The notes beneath the pieces are model-generated. The model ran no database searches. It was not told the DNA's origin and saw nothing but the letters and a program-made list of their open reading frames with translations. From Myxococcales bacterium (GTDB lineage Bacteria; Myxococcota_A; Bradymonadia; UBA7976; UBA1532), in the NCBI GenBank assembly GCA_020633465.1, contig JACKDN010000038.1, positions 1-64,000 on the forward strand: a stretch of DNA of 64,000 bases. Reading direction: 5' to 3'. The translations under genes were made by a program, and so were the position numbers. Below are positions 14,428 to 22,630 of this stretch, in pieces; the stretch's first letter is position 1; each line of letters starts with the position of its first letter.

Positions 14428-15211
14428 AGACGCCCGGCGGCGGGCGCTGCGGGCGGCGCGGCGATCCGTTGACGGTGGACTTGTTCGGTGACAATCAGGT
14501 GGCACCGAATCAGCACCGAATCAGCACCGAATCAGGTGCCAGGCAAGTCTGAAGACGCCCGCCAGCGGGCGCGGCGGGCGGCGCGGCGATCCGCTGACGG
14601 TGGACTTGTTCGGTGAACGTGCGGCCCGTCCGCGGCGTTGGCGGGTTTCGAGGCGGAGGACGTGCGCTGCGAGGCGCTGCGGGGGGCGGAAGGCCGGCTG
14701 GGGAGCGGTCAGCGGACGCAGGTCGGCCTTGGCGCTCGGTTGGCGCGGCTGGTGGCGAGTTCGGCAGGGCTGCGGGCCGCTATGTCGCGGGCGCGGGCGC
14801 GTCGCAGGCGAGGGTGAGCGGGACGATGCAGCCCGCGGGGAACTTGCAGTCGTCGCGGTGGGTGCGCCGCCGGAATTAGGTGCCAGGCAAATCTGAAGAC
14901 GGCCGTCGGCGGGTGCGGCGGGCGGCGCGGCGATCCGCTGACGGTGGACTTGTTCGGTGAACGTGCGGCCGGTCCGCGGCGTTGGCGGGTTTCGAGGCGG
15001 AGGACGTGGGCCGCGAGGCGCTGCGGGGGGCGGAAGGCCGGCTGTGGAGCGGTCAGCGGACGCAGGTCGGCCTTGGCGCTCGGTTGGCGCGGCCGGTGGC
15101 GAGTTCGGCAGGGCTGCGGGCCGCTATGTCGCGGGCGCGGGCGCGTCGCAGGCGAGGGTGAGCGGGACGATGCAGCCCTCGGGGAACTTGCAGTCGTCGC
15201 GGTGGGTGCGC
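14410..15211. repeat. three-copy direct repeat flanking the transposase 3' end
   Basis: A sequence beginning GGTGCCAGGCAA occurs at 14410-14491 (82 bp, truncated), 14535-14867 and 14879-15211. The last two are near-identical 333-bp copies offset by 344 bp. The third copy contains the transposase downstream region and the last ~88 bp of its gene (15124-15211). The second copy therefore carries a detached duplicate of the gene's 3' end. The arrangement fits repeated ends left by a REP-associated or IS200-like transposase. No gene is supported inside 14428-15123. Confidence 0.8.
14503..14535. repeat. three tandem copies of an 11-bp unit
   Basis: CACCGAATCAG occurs three times head to tail (14503-14513, 14514-14524, 14525-14535), between the first and second copies of the larger repeat. 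Confidence 0.9.
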
Positions 15212-16059
15212 AGGGCGTCGACGGCGCGGCGGTAGGCCTCGACGAAGGCGATGTAGGCGGCGCGCCAGGCCTTGCGGGCGGCGCGCGTGCTGGCGTGGAC
15301 GAGGGGCATCGGGCTCTTGGCGGCCTTCTGGGGTCGGTAGGTCGGGTCCATGGCGAGGATGCGCTGCACGCCGAGCACGGTCTTGCCGTCGCGGCGCCGC
15401 GCCTCTTCGGCGTCGTGCTCCACCTCCTTCACCAGGCGGCGCATCACGGAGGCGCGCTCGCCGAACGGGCGGTGGGCGAGGCAGGGCATGGGGTGCAGCT
15501 CGAGGTTCATCGGCACCGTGAAGTCGGCCTCGTCGAGCACGACGCCGGGGTTCCTGCGCTTGGCGGCGTCCATGGCGACGCGGTCGACGAACTCGCCCGG
15601 GAGCGACGTGCCGTCGCAGAGGTTCGTGGCGCAGTGGACGCCGGGCCAGTCCTTGATCCGGGTCACGAGGTTCTCCTTCACGCCGTTGGAGAAAGCGTAA
15701 CGCAACCTCTCGATTTGACTGAGTTCGTCGGCGATCGGGATGGCGTGATAGCGGCCCTCCCACATCGGGCCGGTCCAACCGTACAGGTGGCCGACCTCGA
15801 CGGACACCTTGCGGTTCAACAGCCGGTGGAAGTCGGCCATGGCCTGCGCGCTGGGGTAGGTGGCGATGATGCTGAGGTGGTTGCTCATCGCGTAGATCGA
15901 GTGGACCTTCACCATGTACTTCAGGGCCGCGTACGCGGCGGCGCCGACGATGCGGCGGTTGAGCTTGGGTGACGGGCGCAGCAGGTAGCGCTGCTGAATG
16001 CAGCGGATGGTCGTCTCGACCGGCGTCTTCTCGTCGACGAAGCGGATGGGGCGGCCCAT
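15124..16059 (-). CDS. IS200/RAYT-like Y1 transposase family protein
   Basis: ATG 16059 follows GGAGG with five bases of spacing; the product is 311 residues and starts MGRPIRFVDEKTPVE. This N-terminus and the order of motifs match the single-domain Y1/RAYT (REP-associated tyrosine) transposase family that is common in Myxococcota: LLRPSPKLNRRIVG, HSIYAMSNHLSII, LYGWTGPMWEGRYHAI and RLRYAFSNGVKENLV, then DWPGVH. These enzymes use an HUH motif and a catalytic Tyr to cleave single-stranded DNA at hairpin ends. Here the expected HxH reads NHLSI, so the second metal-binding His is absent and activity is doubtful. The C-terminal ~110 residues, Arg/Ala-rich, are typical of the longer members. Its 3' end is duplicated downstream. 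Confidence 0.75.
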   Translation of the reverse strand: MGRPIRFVDEKTPVETTIRCIQQRYLLRPSPKLNRRIVGAAAYAALKYMVKVHSIYAMSNHLSIIATYPSAQAMADFHRLLNRKVSVEVGHLYGWTGPMWEGRYHAIPIADELSQIERLRYAFSNGVKENLVTRIKDWPGVHCATNLCDGTSLPGEFVDRVAMDAAKRRNPGVVLDEADFTVPMNLELHPMPCLAHRPFGERASVMRRLVKEVEHDAEEARRRDGKTVLGVQRILAMDPTYRPQKAAKSPMPLVHASTRAARKAWRAAYIAFVEAYRRAVDALRTHRDDCKFPEGCIVPLTLACDAPAPAT

Positions 16060-16337
16060 GGGAACCTCCGGCGGCTGATGGCGGAGGCCTCTATCGGACA
16101 GCGGAAGCGCGTGTTGCGCGTGAACGGGCATTCTGTGCAGATTTCTCGGCGTCGGGCTCACCGACCGTGCGCGCCTGCGCAGATCGGGCGGGCTGCGAGG
16201 GGCGTCCGAGCTGTTGGCGGCACCGTTCTCGGCGCGAAGAATGCGAAATCCGATCGTCTGACCCCGCAGCGGCGCTTGTACGGCCCGCGCCGACCTGCTA
16301 CCGTGCGCGGCCTTTCTCTCCCGGGTCCGGAACGATC

Positions 16338-17258
16338 GTGTCGAACGCTCCCTACCGCTGCGGCTTCGTGACGCTGGTCGGCCGACCCAACGTCGGCAAG
16401 TCGACCCTGCTCAACCGCGTGCTGGGGCAGAAGATCGCGATCACCTCGCATCGCCCCCAGACCACGCGCAACCGCATCCCCGGCGTGCTGACGCGGCCCG
16501 ACGCGCAGATCGTGTTCGTCGACACGCCCGGCCTGCACAAGGCCGAGCGCGCGCTCAACCAGCACATGGTCGACGTCGCCACCGAGGCCCTGTGGGACAC
16601 GGACGCCGTGGCGCTGCTGATCGAGGCCGGCGTCGGGCCCGAGCTCGAGGTCGGCATCAGCGAGACGGTGACCGAGCTGCTCGAGCAGCTGCGCGGCACG
16701 GGCAAGCCGGTCTTCCTGGTCATCAACAAGATCGACCGGCTGCCGCGGCCGCAGGTGCTGCCGATCATCGCCGCCTACCAGGACGCCTTCGACTTCGCGG
16801 CCATCCTGCCGGTGAGCGCGACGAAGGGCATCGGCGTGGACGCGCTGCTCGACGCGCTGGCCGCGGCGATGCCCGAGGGGCCGGCGCTGTACCCCGAGGA
16901 CGCCCTGACCGATCTGCCGGAGCGCTTCATCGCCGCCGAGATGGTGCGCGAGAAGCTGTTCCGGCAGCTGGGGCAGGAGGTGCCCTACAGCACGGCGGTC
17001 ACGGTCGAGGCGTGGCGCGAGCTGAGCGACAGCGGGCGGGTCGAGATCGAGGCGGTCGTCCACGTCGAGCGCGAGTCGCAGAAGGGCATCGTGATCGGCA
17101 AGGGCGGGCAGATGCTCAAGCGCATCGGCATCGACGCCCGGCGCGACCTCGAGCGCATGCTGGCGGCCAAGGTGCACCTGCGGCTGTTCGTGCGGGTGGA
17201 GAAGGGCTGGACGCGCTCGGTGGGCAGCTTGAAGAAGCTGGGGTACGGCGAACAGTGA
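16338..17258 (+). CDS. era: GTPase Era, 16S rRNA maturation
   Basis: GTG 16338 begins VSNAPYRCGFVTLVGRP and gives 306 residues, the normal length. G1 is GRPNVGKST, G3 is VDTPG, G4 is NKID and G5 lies in PVSATKG. The C-terminal KH domain carries the signature GIVIGKGGQMLKRIG, followed by RVEKGWTR. Era binds the 3' end of 16S rRNA during 30S assembly and is usually essential. The upstream ribosome site is weak, but no alternative start keeps the canonical N-terminus. It overlaps der by 4 bp (GTGA), so the two GTPases are translationally coupled. The 278 bp between era and the divergent transposase gene show no obvious feature. Confidence 0.97.
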   Translation: MSNAPYRCGFVTLVGRPNVGKSTLLNRVLGQKIAITSHRPQTTRNRIPGVLTRPDAQIVFVDTPGLHKAERALNQHMVDVATEALWDTDAVALLIEAGVGPELEVGISETVTELLEQLRGTGKPVFLVINKIDRLPRPQVLPIIAAYQDAFDFAAILPVSATKGIGVDALLDALAAAMPEGPALYPEDALTDLPERFIAAEMVREKLFRQLGQEVPYSTAVTVEAWRELSDSGRVEIEAVVHVERESQKGIVIGKGGQMLKRIGIDARRDLERMLAAKVHLRLFVRVEKGWTRSVGSLKKLGYGEQ

Positions 17259-18589
17259 AGCCTCTGGTCGCCATCGTGGGCCGACCCAACGTCGGCAAGT
17301 CGACCCTGTTCAACCGCCTCATCGGCGAGCGCCGGGCGATCGTGCTCGACACGCCGGGGGTGACGCGCGACCGCAACTACGGTGACGCGCGCTGGGGTGG
17401 GGCCGAGTTCAGCGTCGTCGACACCGGCGGCTTCGAGCCCGAGTCGCAGGACAGCGTCATCGCGCAGATGCGGGCGCAAGCGATGCTGGCCATCGAGGAG
17501 GCCGAGGTCGTCGTCTTCGTGGCCGACGGACGCGAGGGGCTGCAGCGCGCCGACGAGGACGTGGTGACGCTGCTGCGGCGCTCGCACCCCAACGTGATCT
17601 ACGCGGTGAACAAGATCGACGGCACGAAGCAGGAGGCCCTGGCCGCCGACTTCTACGCGCTGGGCGTGCCGCACATCCACACCATCTCGGCCGAGCACGG
17701 GCGCGGGGTGGGGCGCATGCTCGACGCGGTGGTCGACCTGCTGCCCGACGCCGACGACGAGGACGAGGACGAGGACGCCATCACGCGCTTCGCGCTGGTG
17801 GGGCGGCCCAACGTCGGCAAGTCGACGCTGTCGAACCGCCTCTTGGGCGAGGACCGCATGATCGTCCACGACGTGCCGGGCACGACGCGGGACGCCATCG
17901 ACGCGCGGCTGATGTTCGAGGGGCGCGCCTACACGCTCATCGACACGGCCGGCCTGCGGCGCAAGCGGGGCATCGACCGCAAGTCCAGCGAGGGCTACAG
18001 CGTGGTGCGCACCATGCGCGCCATGGACCGCTGCCACGTGGCGGTGGCGCTGCTCGACGCGACCGAGGGCGTGACCGATCAGGACGCCCGGATCATCGGG
18101 CTGGCGGTCGAGAAGGGGCGCGGCCTGATCCTGCTGGTCAACAAGTGGGACGCCGTCGAGAAGGACCCCAAGTCGGCGCAGCGCTTCGAGGAGCAGGTTC
18201 GGCTGAAGCTGCCCTTCGCGGCCTGGGCGCCGGTGCTCTTCGTGTCGGGTCTCAGCGGCCAGCGCGTACACCGGCTGATGCCGCTGATCGACAAGGTGCG
18301 GGCGGCGCACCAGTTCCGCGAGGGCACGGGCCCGCTGAACCGCTGGCTCGAGCAGTGTACGCAGCGTCACCACCCGCCGGTGGTGAAGAACCGCCGCGTG
18401 AAGTTCTACTACGCGACGCAGGCGCGCACCGCGCCGCCCACCATCGTGGTGTCGTGCAACGATCCCGAGGCGGTGCACTTCAGCTACCAGCGCTTCCTGG
18501 TCAACCAGTTCCGCGAGGCCTTCCCGGTCGAGGGCACGCCCGTGCGCCTCGTCTTCCGCGGCAAGAAGGATCGGCACGACGAGGACTGA
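17255..18589 (+). CDS. der: ribosome biogenesis GTPase Der (EngA)
   Basis: Starts at GTG 17255, overlapping the era stop; 444 residues. Two tandem GTPase domains each open with the same P-loop, GRPNVGKST (residues ~9 and ~187). They have G3 motifs VDTGG and IDTAG and G4 motifs NKID and NKWD. An acidic linker (DADDEDEDEDA) joins them. The C-terminal KH-like domain is complete (VKNRRVKFYYATQ, FRGKKD). Der acts in assembly of the 50S subunit. The era-der order with overlap is a compact ribosome-assembly pair; the symporter gene follows after 146 bp. Confidence 0.97.
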   Translation: MKPLVAIVGRPNVGKSTLFNRLIGERRAIVLDTPGVTRDRNYGDARWGGAEFSVVDTGGFEPESQDSVIAQMRAQAMLAIEEAEVVVFVADGREGLQRADEDVVTLLRRSHPNVIYAVNKIDGTKQEALAADFYALGVPHIHTISAEHGRGVGRMLDAVVDLLPDADDEDEDEDAITRFALVGRPNVGKSTLSNRLLGEDRMIVHDVPGTTRDAIDARLMFEGRAYTLIDTAGLRRKRGIDRKSSEGYSVVRTMRAMDRCHVAVALLDATEGVTDQDARIIGLAVEKGRGLILLVNKWDAVEKDPKSAQRFEEQVRLKLPFAAWAPVLFVSGLSGQRVHRLMPLIDKVRAAHQFREGTGPLNRWLEQCTQRHHPPVVKNRRVKFYYATQARTAPPTIVVSCNDPEAVHFSYQRFLVNQFREAFPVEGTPVRLVFRGKKDRHDED

Positions 18590-18735
18590 CCCGGTCGACG
18601 CCGGGCGCCCCGCCGCCGCTTGCCATCACCCAGTCCCCCGGTTGACACCGGACCCCGAACGGGCGAAGTTCGCGCGACGCCGCGCGCCGTGCGCGCCGGC
18701 CGACCGTTGATCCGGAGATCGATCCAGGGGGACGC

Positions 18736-20553
18736 ATGAGGCGGACGCGCAGTGTCGCGTGGTGGGCCGCGCTGGGGGTGCTGCTGGCGCCGCTGGCGGC
18801 GGTGGCTCAGGAAGAGAAGACCTTCGTGCAGCAGGTCGACGACGCCTTCGGCACCATCGTCGGCAAGATCGCGCCGGTGCTGTTCTGGGAGCCGGGCGTC
18901 CCGCTGCCGCTGATCGTGCTGGTGCTGCTGTTCGGCGCGCTGTTCTACACCGTCTACCATGGCTTTCTGAACATCCGTGGCTTCAAGCACGCGCTCGAGA
19001 TCACCTGGGGCAAGTACGACAACCCCGACGATCCCGGTGAGATCTCCCACTTCCAGGCGCTGACGTCGGCCCTGAGCGCGACCGTCGGCCTGGGCAACAT
19101 CGCCGGCGTCGCGGTCGCCGTGTGGTTGGGCGGACCGGGGGCCGTCCTGTGGATGATCCTGCTGGGCATCTTCGGCATGTCGGCCAAGCTGCACGAGTGC
19201 ACGCTGGCCCAGCTGTATCGCCTGGTCGACCGCGACGGCACCGTTCACGGCGGGCCGATGTACTACCTGCAGGAGGGCCTCAAGGAGAAGGGCCTGGGCG
19301 CCCTGGGCAAGGTGATGGCGGTCGTCTTCGCCGTCTTCTGCATCCTGGGCTCGTTCGGCGGCGGCAACATGTTCCAGGCCAACCAGGCCTTCGCCGCGGC
19401 CAAGGGCCAGGTCACCTTCCTGTCCGGCGACAACGCCAGCCTGTTCTTCGGCCTGTTCCTGGCGGTGATGGTGGGCCTGGTCATCATCGGGGGCATCAAG
19501 AAGATCGGGCAGGTCACCGAGAAGATCATCCCGCTGATGTGCGGCATCTACCTGGTCGCCGGTGTGGTGGTCATCATCACCCACTTCGACCAGGTGCCCG
19601 GCGCGGTCGCGGTCATCTTCGGCGAGGCGCTCAACCCCGACGCGCTGTACGGCGGCATCGTCGGCGTCCTGGTGCAGGGCATCAAGCGCGCGGTCTTCTC
19701 GAACGAGGCCGGCGTCGGCTCGGCGGCCATCGCGCACTCGGCGGCCAAGACGGACGAGCCCGCCCGCGAGGGCATGGTCGCGATGCTCGGCCCCTTCATC
19801 GACACCGTCGTCATCTGCGCGATGACCGGCATCATCCTCGTGGTCAGCGGCGCCTACGACGTCCGCGCCGACATCGAGACGACCGCCGGGCCCTACGACC
19901 TCGAGGCGGGGCAGACGGTGGTGGTCGCCACGCGCGACAAGCACGGCAACGACATCGAGCAGACGGTCACCTTCGAGGCGGCGGGCTTCTCGAACATCGA
20001 CGCGGCCACCGCGGCCGAGGTGCAGAAGGCCTTCGACACGCAGCTCGAGGACGTGCGCACGACGGTCACCAAGGCCGGCACGGTCTACGTGCTGAGCGAG
20101 CAGAACAAGCGCATCGAGGTGAAGGACGGCACCGCGCTCGCGGCGCTGGGGCTGGCCGCCTCGGTGACGACCGGCAACGGCACGGGCGTCGAGATGACCC
20201 GCTGGGCCTTCGCCGACACGATGAGCTGGTTCCCGTGGATCCTGGCGATCAGCATCATGCTGTTCGCGTACTCGACCATGATCAGCTGGTCGTACTACGG
20301 CGAGCGCGCGTGGAACTACCTGTTCGGGCGCGGCCGCGCCTCGACGATGGTCTACCGGTTCATCTTCCTCATCTTCGTCGTGCTGGGCTCGATGGCCAGC
20401 CTGGGCAACGTCATCGACTTCTCGGATCTGATGATCCTGTCGATGGCCTTCCCCAACATCCTCGGCGGCCTGCTGCTGGCGCCCACGGTCAAGGAGAAGC
20501 TGACCGACTACTGGGGCCGCTATCAGCGCAACGAGTTCAAGGTCTACAAGTAG
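18736..20553 (+). CDS. sodium:alanine/amino-acid symporter (AGCS family) with extracytoplasmic insertion
   Basis: ATG 18736 with a GGGGGA site; 605 residues. An N-terminal cleavable-looking signal (WWAALGVLLAPLAAVAQ) precedes the transporter. The AGCS signatures are clear: ALTSALSATVGLGNIAGVAVA, GGPMYYLQEGL, SNEAGVGSAAIAHSAA and AMLGPFIDTVVICAMTG. The family imports alanine or glycine with Na+. About 110 residues between ~372 and ~485 (ADIETTAGPYDLEAG to LAALGLAASV) are not part of usual members. They read as a soluble beta-rich loop inserted between transmembrane helices; part of it resembles repeat segments of adhesins and tail fibres. The extra loop explains the length, against ~450-500 normally. 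A TTGACA at 18642-18647 may be part of its promoter. The next gene starts six bases after the stop. Confidence 0.9.
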   Translation: MRRTRSVAWWAALGVLLAPLAAVAQEEKTFVQQVDDAFGTIVGKIAPVLFWEPGVPLPLIVLVLLFGALFYTVYHGFLNIRGFKHALEITWGKYDNPDDPGEISHFQALTSALSATVGLGNIAGVAVAVWLGGPGAVLWMILLGIFGMSAKLHECTLAQLYRLVDRDGTVHGGPMYYLQEGLKEKGLGALGKVMAVVFAVFCILGSFGGGNMFQANQAFAAAKGQVTFLSGDNASLFFGLFLAVMVGLVIIGGIKKIGQVTEKIIPLMCGIYLVAGVVVIITHFDQVPGAVAVIFGEALNPDALYGGIVGVLVQGIKRAVFSNEAGVGSAAIAHSAAKTDEPAREGMVAMLGPFIDTVVICAMTGIILVVSGAYDVRADIETTAGPYDLEAGQTVVVATRDKHGNDIEQTVTFEAAGFSNIDAATAAEVQKAFDTQLEDVRTTVTKAGTVYVLSEQNKRIEVKDGTALAALGLAASVTTGNGTGVEMTRWAFADTMSWFPWILAISIMLFAYSTMISWSYYGERAWNYLFGRGRASTMVYRFIFLIFVVLGSMASLGNVIDFSDLMILSMAFPNILGGLLLAPTVKEKLTDYWGRYQRNEFKVYK

Positions 20554-20559
20554 GGACGC

Positions 20560-21405
20560 GTGCCGGAGCTGCCCGAGGTCGAGTTCGCGGCGCGCCACCT
20601 GCGCCGGTGGCTGGTGGGGCGCCGGGTGCTGGGCGTCGTGGCCCAGGCGGGGACGCCCCTGCGCGATCTGACGCCCCAGGCGCTGGCCGACGGCCTGCGT
20701 GGGCGCGTGGCGACCGGCGTGCGGCGGCACGGCAAGCAGCTGTTCGTCGATCTCGACGACGGCGCCGTGTGGGCGGCGCACCTGGGCATGACCGGCAAGT
20801 TCGTGCGCCGCGCGCCGGACGAGGAGCCGCGCGCGGGCAGCCGCGTGCAGCTACGGCTGGCCGACGCCGACTACGCCCTCGACTTCGTCGACCCCCGCCG
20901 CTTCGGGCGGCTGCGGCTGTTCGCGTCGGGCGCCGAGGCGGCCGCCGAGATCGCCCGGCTGGGCCCGGACGCGCTCGAGCTGTGCGCCGATCCGTCGGCG
21001 TTCGCGGCGCGCCTCGGGGCGGCGAAGCCGGCGATCAAGGTGGCGCTGATGGATCAGGCGCGGCTGGCCGGCGTGGGCAACATCTACGCCTGCGAGGGGC
21101 TGCACGACGCGGGCGTCGATCCCTGGGCGCGCGCCTGCGATCTGCCGCCCGCCGCGCTCGAGGCGCTGGCGGTCGGGGTGCGCGAGGCGATGCTGCAGAG
21201 CCTCGCGCGCGAGACCGACGACGAGATCATCTACCTGCAGGCGGCCAAGGCGGCGAACCCGTTCCGCGTGTACGGGCGGCTCGGCCTCGGCTGCACCTGC
21301 TGCGGATCGCCGGTCGAGCGGGGCGTGCAGCAGGGGCGGGCCACCTTCTGGACGCCCGAACGGCAGACCGTCGGCCGGCCGAAGGGCCGCCGCCGCTCAC
21401 GCTGA
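20560..21405 (+). CDS. mutM: formamidopyrimidine-DNA glycosylase (Fpg/MutM) with incomplete zinc finger
   Basis: GTG 20560 gives 281 residues beginning MPELPEVE, which supplies the catalytic N-terminal Pro and Glu. RRHGKQLFVDL holds the conserved Lys, and LDFVDPRRFGRL and GVGNIYACEGLHDAGVDPWA form the helix-two-turn-helix region. The enzyme removes oxidised purines such as 8-oxoguanine and nicks the abasic site. The C-terminal zinc finger is odd: the first CxxC is present (C245, C248 in CTCCGS), but the second pair is replaced, reading TFWTPERQ where TFxCPxCQ is expected. Zinc binding is therefore probably lost, as in zincless relatives of this superfamily. It lies 6 bp after the symporter and converges on the aminotransferase gene. 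Confidence 0.92.
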   Translation: MPELPEVEFAARHLRRWLVGRRVLGVVAQAGTPLRDLTPQALADGLRGRVATGVRRHGKQLFVDLDDGAVWAAHLGMTGKFVRRAPDEEPRAGSRVQLRLADADYALDFVDPRRFGRLRLFASGAEAAAEIARLGPDALELCADPSAFAARLGAAKPAIKVALMDQARLAGVGNIYACEGLHDAGVDPWARACDLPPAALEALAVGVREAMLQSLARETDDEIIYLQAAKAANPFRVYGRLGLGCTCCGSPVERGVQQGRATFWTPERQTVGRPKGRRRSR

Positions 21406-21418
21406 AGCGACGCCGGCC

Positions 21419-22630
21419 TCACGCGGACGCGAGCGCGTCGTCCACCGCGTCGAGCAGGCGCGGCACCTCGCCGAGGGCGTTGGGCCAGTGCGGCGCGAAG
21501 CGCAGGACGCCGTCGGGCGTGGTGCAGGCCACGCCGCGCTCGCCCAGCGCCGCGGCCAGCCCGGCGACGGTGTGCGGCGCGGGCGGGCGGACGCCGAGGA
21601 CGCCGCTGCGCCGCGCGCGATCCGGCGCGCGCAGGCTGGTGAAGCCGCGCTCGATCAGGCCGGCCTCGGCCGCGTCGTGCCAGCGCTGGACGTGGTCGAA
21701 GATGCGCTCGACCCCGAGCTGCGCGATGAGCCCGACGCCCGCCTCCAGCCCCGCGTAGCCCGCGCTGTTGGGCGCGCCGGCCTCGAGGAAGTCGATCCGC
21801 GGGCGGATGGGCTTGTCGTAGCGCAGGCGGCCCGGCTCGAAGAGGAAGTCGGCGGCCTGCTCGTGGCTCAGCCAGCCGGCCAGCCGGGGGCGCAGGGCCG
21901 CGGCGCGGTCCGGCCGCGCGTACAGGAAGCCCGCGCCCTCGAGGCCCATCATCCACTTGTGGCCGCCGCACGCGAGGTAGTCGACGGCGCCCACGGCCAG
22001 CGGCACCACGCCCAGCGCCTGGATGGCGTCGACGCAGATCTGGGCGCCGTGGGCGTGGCAGAGGCCGGTGATCGCCTCGAGCGGCGCGCGCAGCCCGGTC
22101 TGGAACTGCACCGCGCTGATCGCCACCAGCCGCGCGCCCCGGCGCAGCGCCGCCTCGAGCGGGCCCAGGTCGGCGCCCCCGGGGCGCGCCAGATCGGCGA
22201 CGGGCAGCGTCACCACCTCGAGCCCGAACGCCGCGGCGGCCTGCTGCCAGGGCGTGACGTTCGTGGGGAACTCGCCCTCGAAGACGACGACGCGGTCGCC
22301 CGCCTGCCAGGGGAAGCACTGCGCGACGGCGATCAACCCCGCGGTGGTGTTGGGCACCAGCCCGATGTCCGCGGGCGCCGCGCCGATCAGATCGGCCAGC
22401 AGCCCCTTCAGCCGGCCGCGCTGCGCGTGCCAGGCGCCGAACGCGCCGACGCCTTCGGTCGCGTAGGCCTCGAGCGCCGCGGCGACGGCCGCGCGCACCG
22501 CGAGCGAGGGCGGCGAGATGGCGGCGTGGTTCGCGTAGATCGGCCAGCGCAGATCGGGGAACAGGCTGCGATCGCCCAGCGCGGCGCGGTGGGGCGGCGT
22601 CGGGGGGGGCTCGGCGGTGGGCAGGCTCAT
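21419..22630 (-). CDS. class V aminotransferase-fold PLP enzyme
   Basis: ATG 22630 overlaps the stop of the upstream kinase gene by 4 bp (ATGA); 403 residues. The fold is the cysteine desulfurase/isopenicillin-N-epimerase-like class V group. Visible motifs are YANHAAISPPS near the start, VPNTTAGL, EGEFPTNVTPW, CVDAIQALG with the PLP-pyridine Asp, and GGHKWMMGLEG with the Schiff-base Lys at residue 225. There is no conserved Cys loop of a true desulfurase, so the substrate is unknown; an epimerase, lyase or desulfurase-like role is possible. Strict translational coupling to a membrane Ser/Thr kinase is unusual for such an enzyme. Confidence 0.85.
   Translation of the reverse strand: MSLPTAEPPPTPPHRAALGDRSLFPDLRWPIYANHAAISPPSLAVRAAVAAALEAYATEGVGAFGAWHAQRGRLKGLLADLIGAAPADIGLVPNTTAGLIAVAQCFPWQAGDRVVVFEGEFPTNVTPWQQAAAAFGLEVVTLPVADLARPGGADLGPLEAALRRGARLVAISAVQFQTGLRAPLEAITGLCHAHGAQICVDAIQALGVVPLAVGAVDYLACGGHKWMMGLEGAGFLYARPDRAAALRPRLAGWLSHEQAADFLFEPGRLRYDKPIRPRIDFLEAGAPNSAGYAGLEAGVGLIAQLGVERIFDHVQRWHDAAEAGLIERGFTSLRAPDRARRSGVLGVRPPAPHTVAGLAAALGERGVACTTPDGVLRFAPHWPNALGEVPRLLDAVDDALASA

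Noticed and set aside
14600..14896. Small plus-strand frame and its twin at 14944 beginning with the same residues
   Set aside because: They arise from the duplicated repeat, lie opposite the transposase tail region and have no ribosome site or family resemblance.
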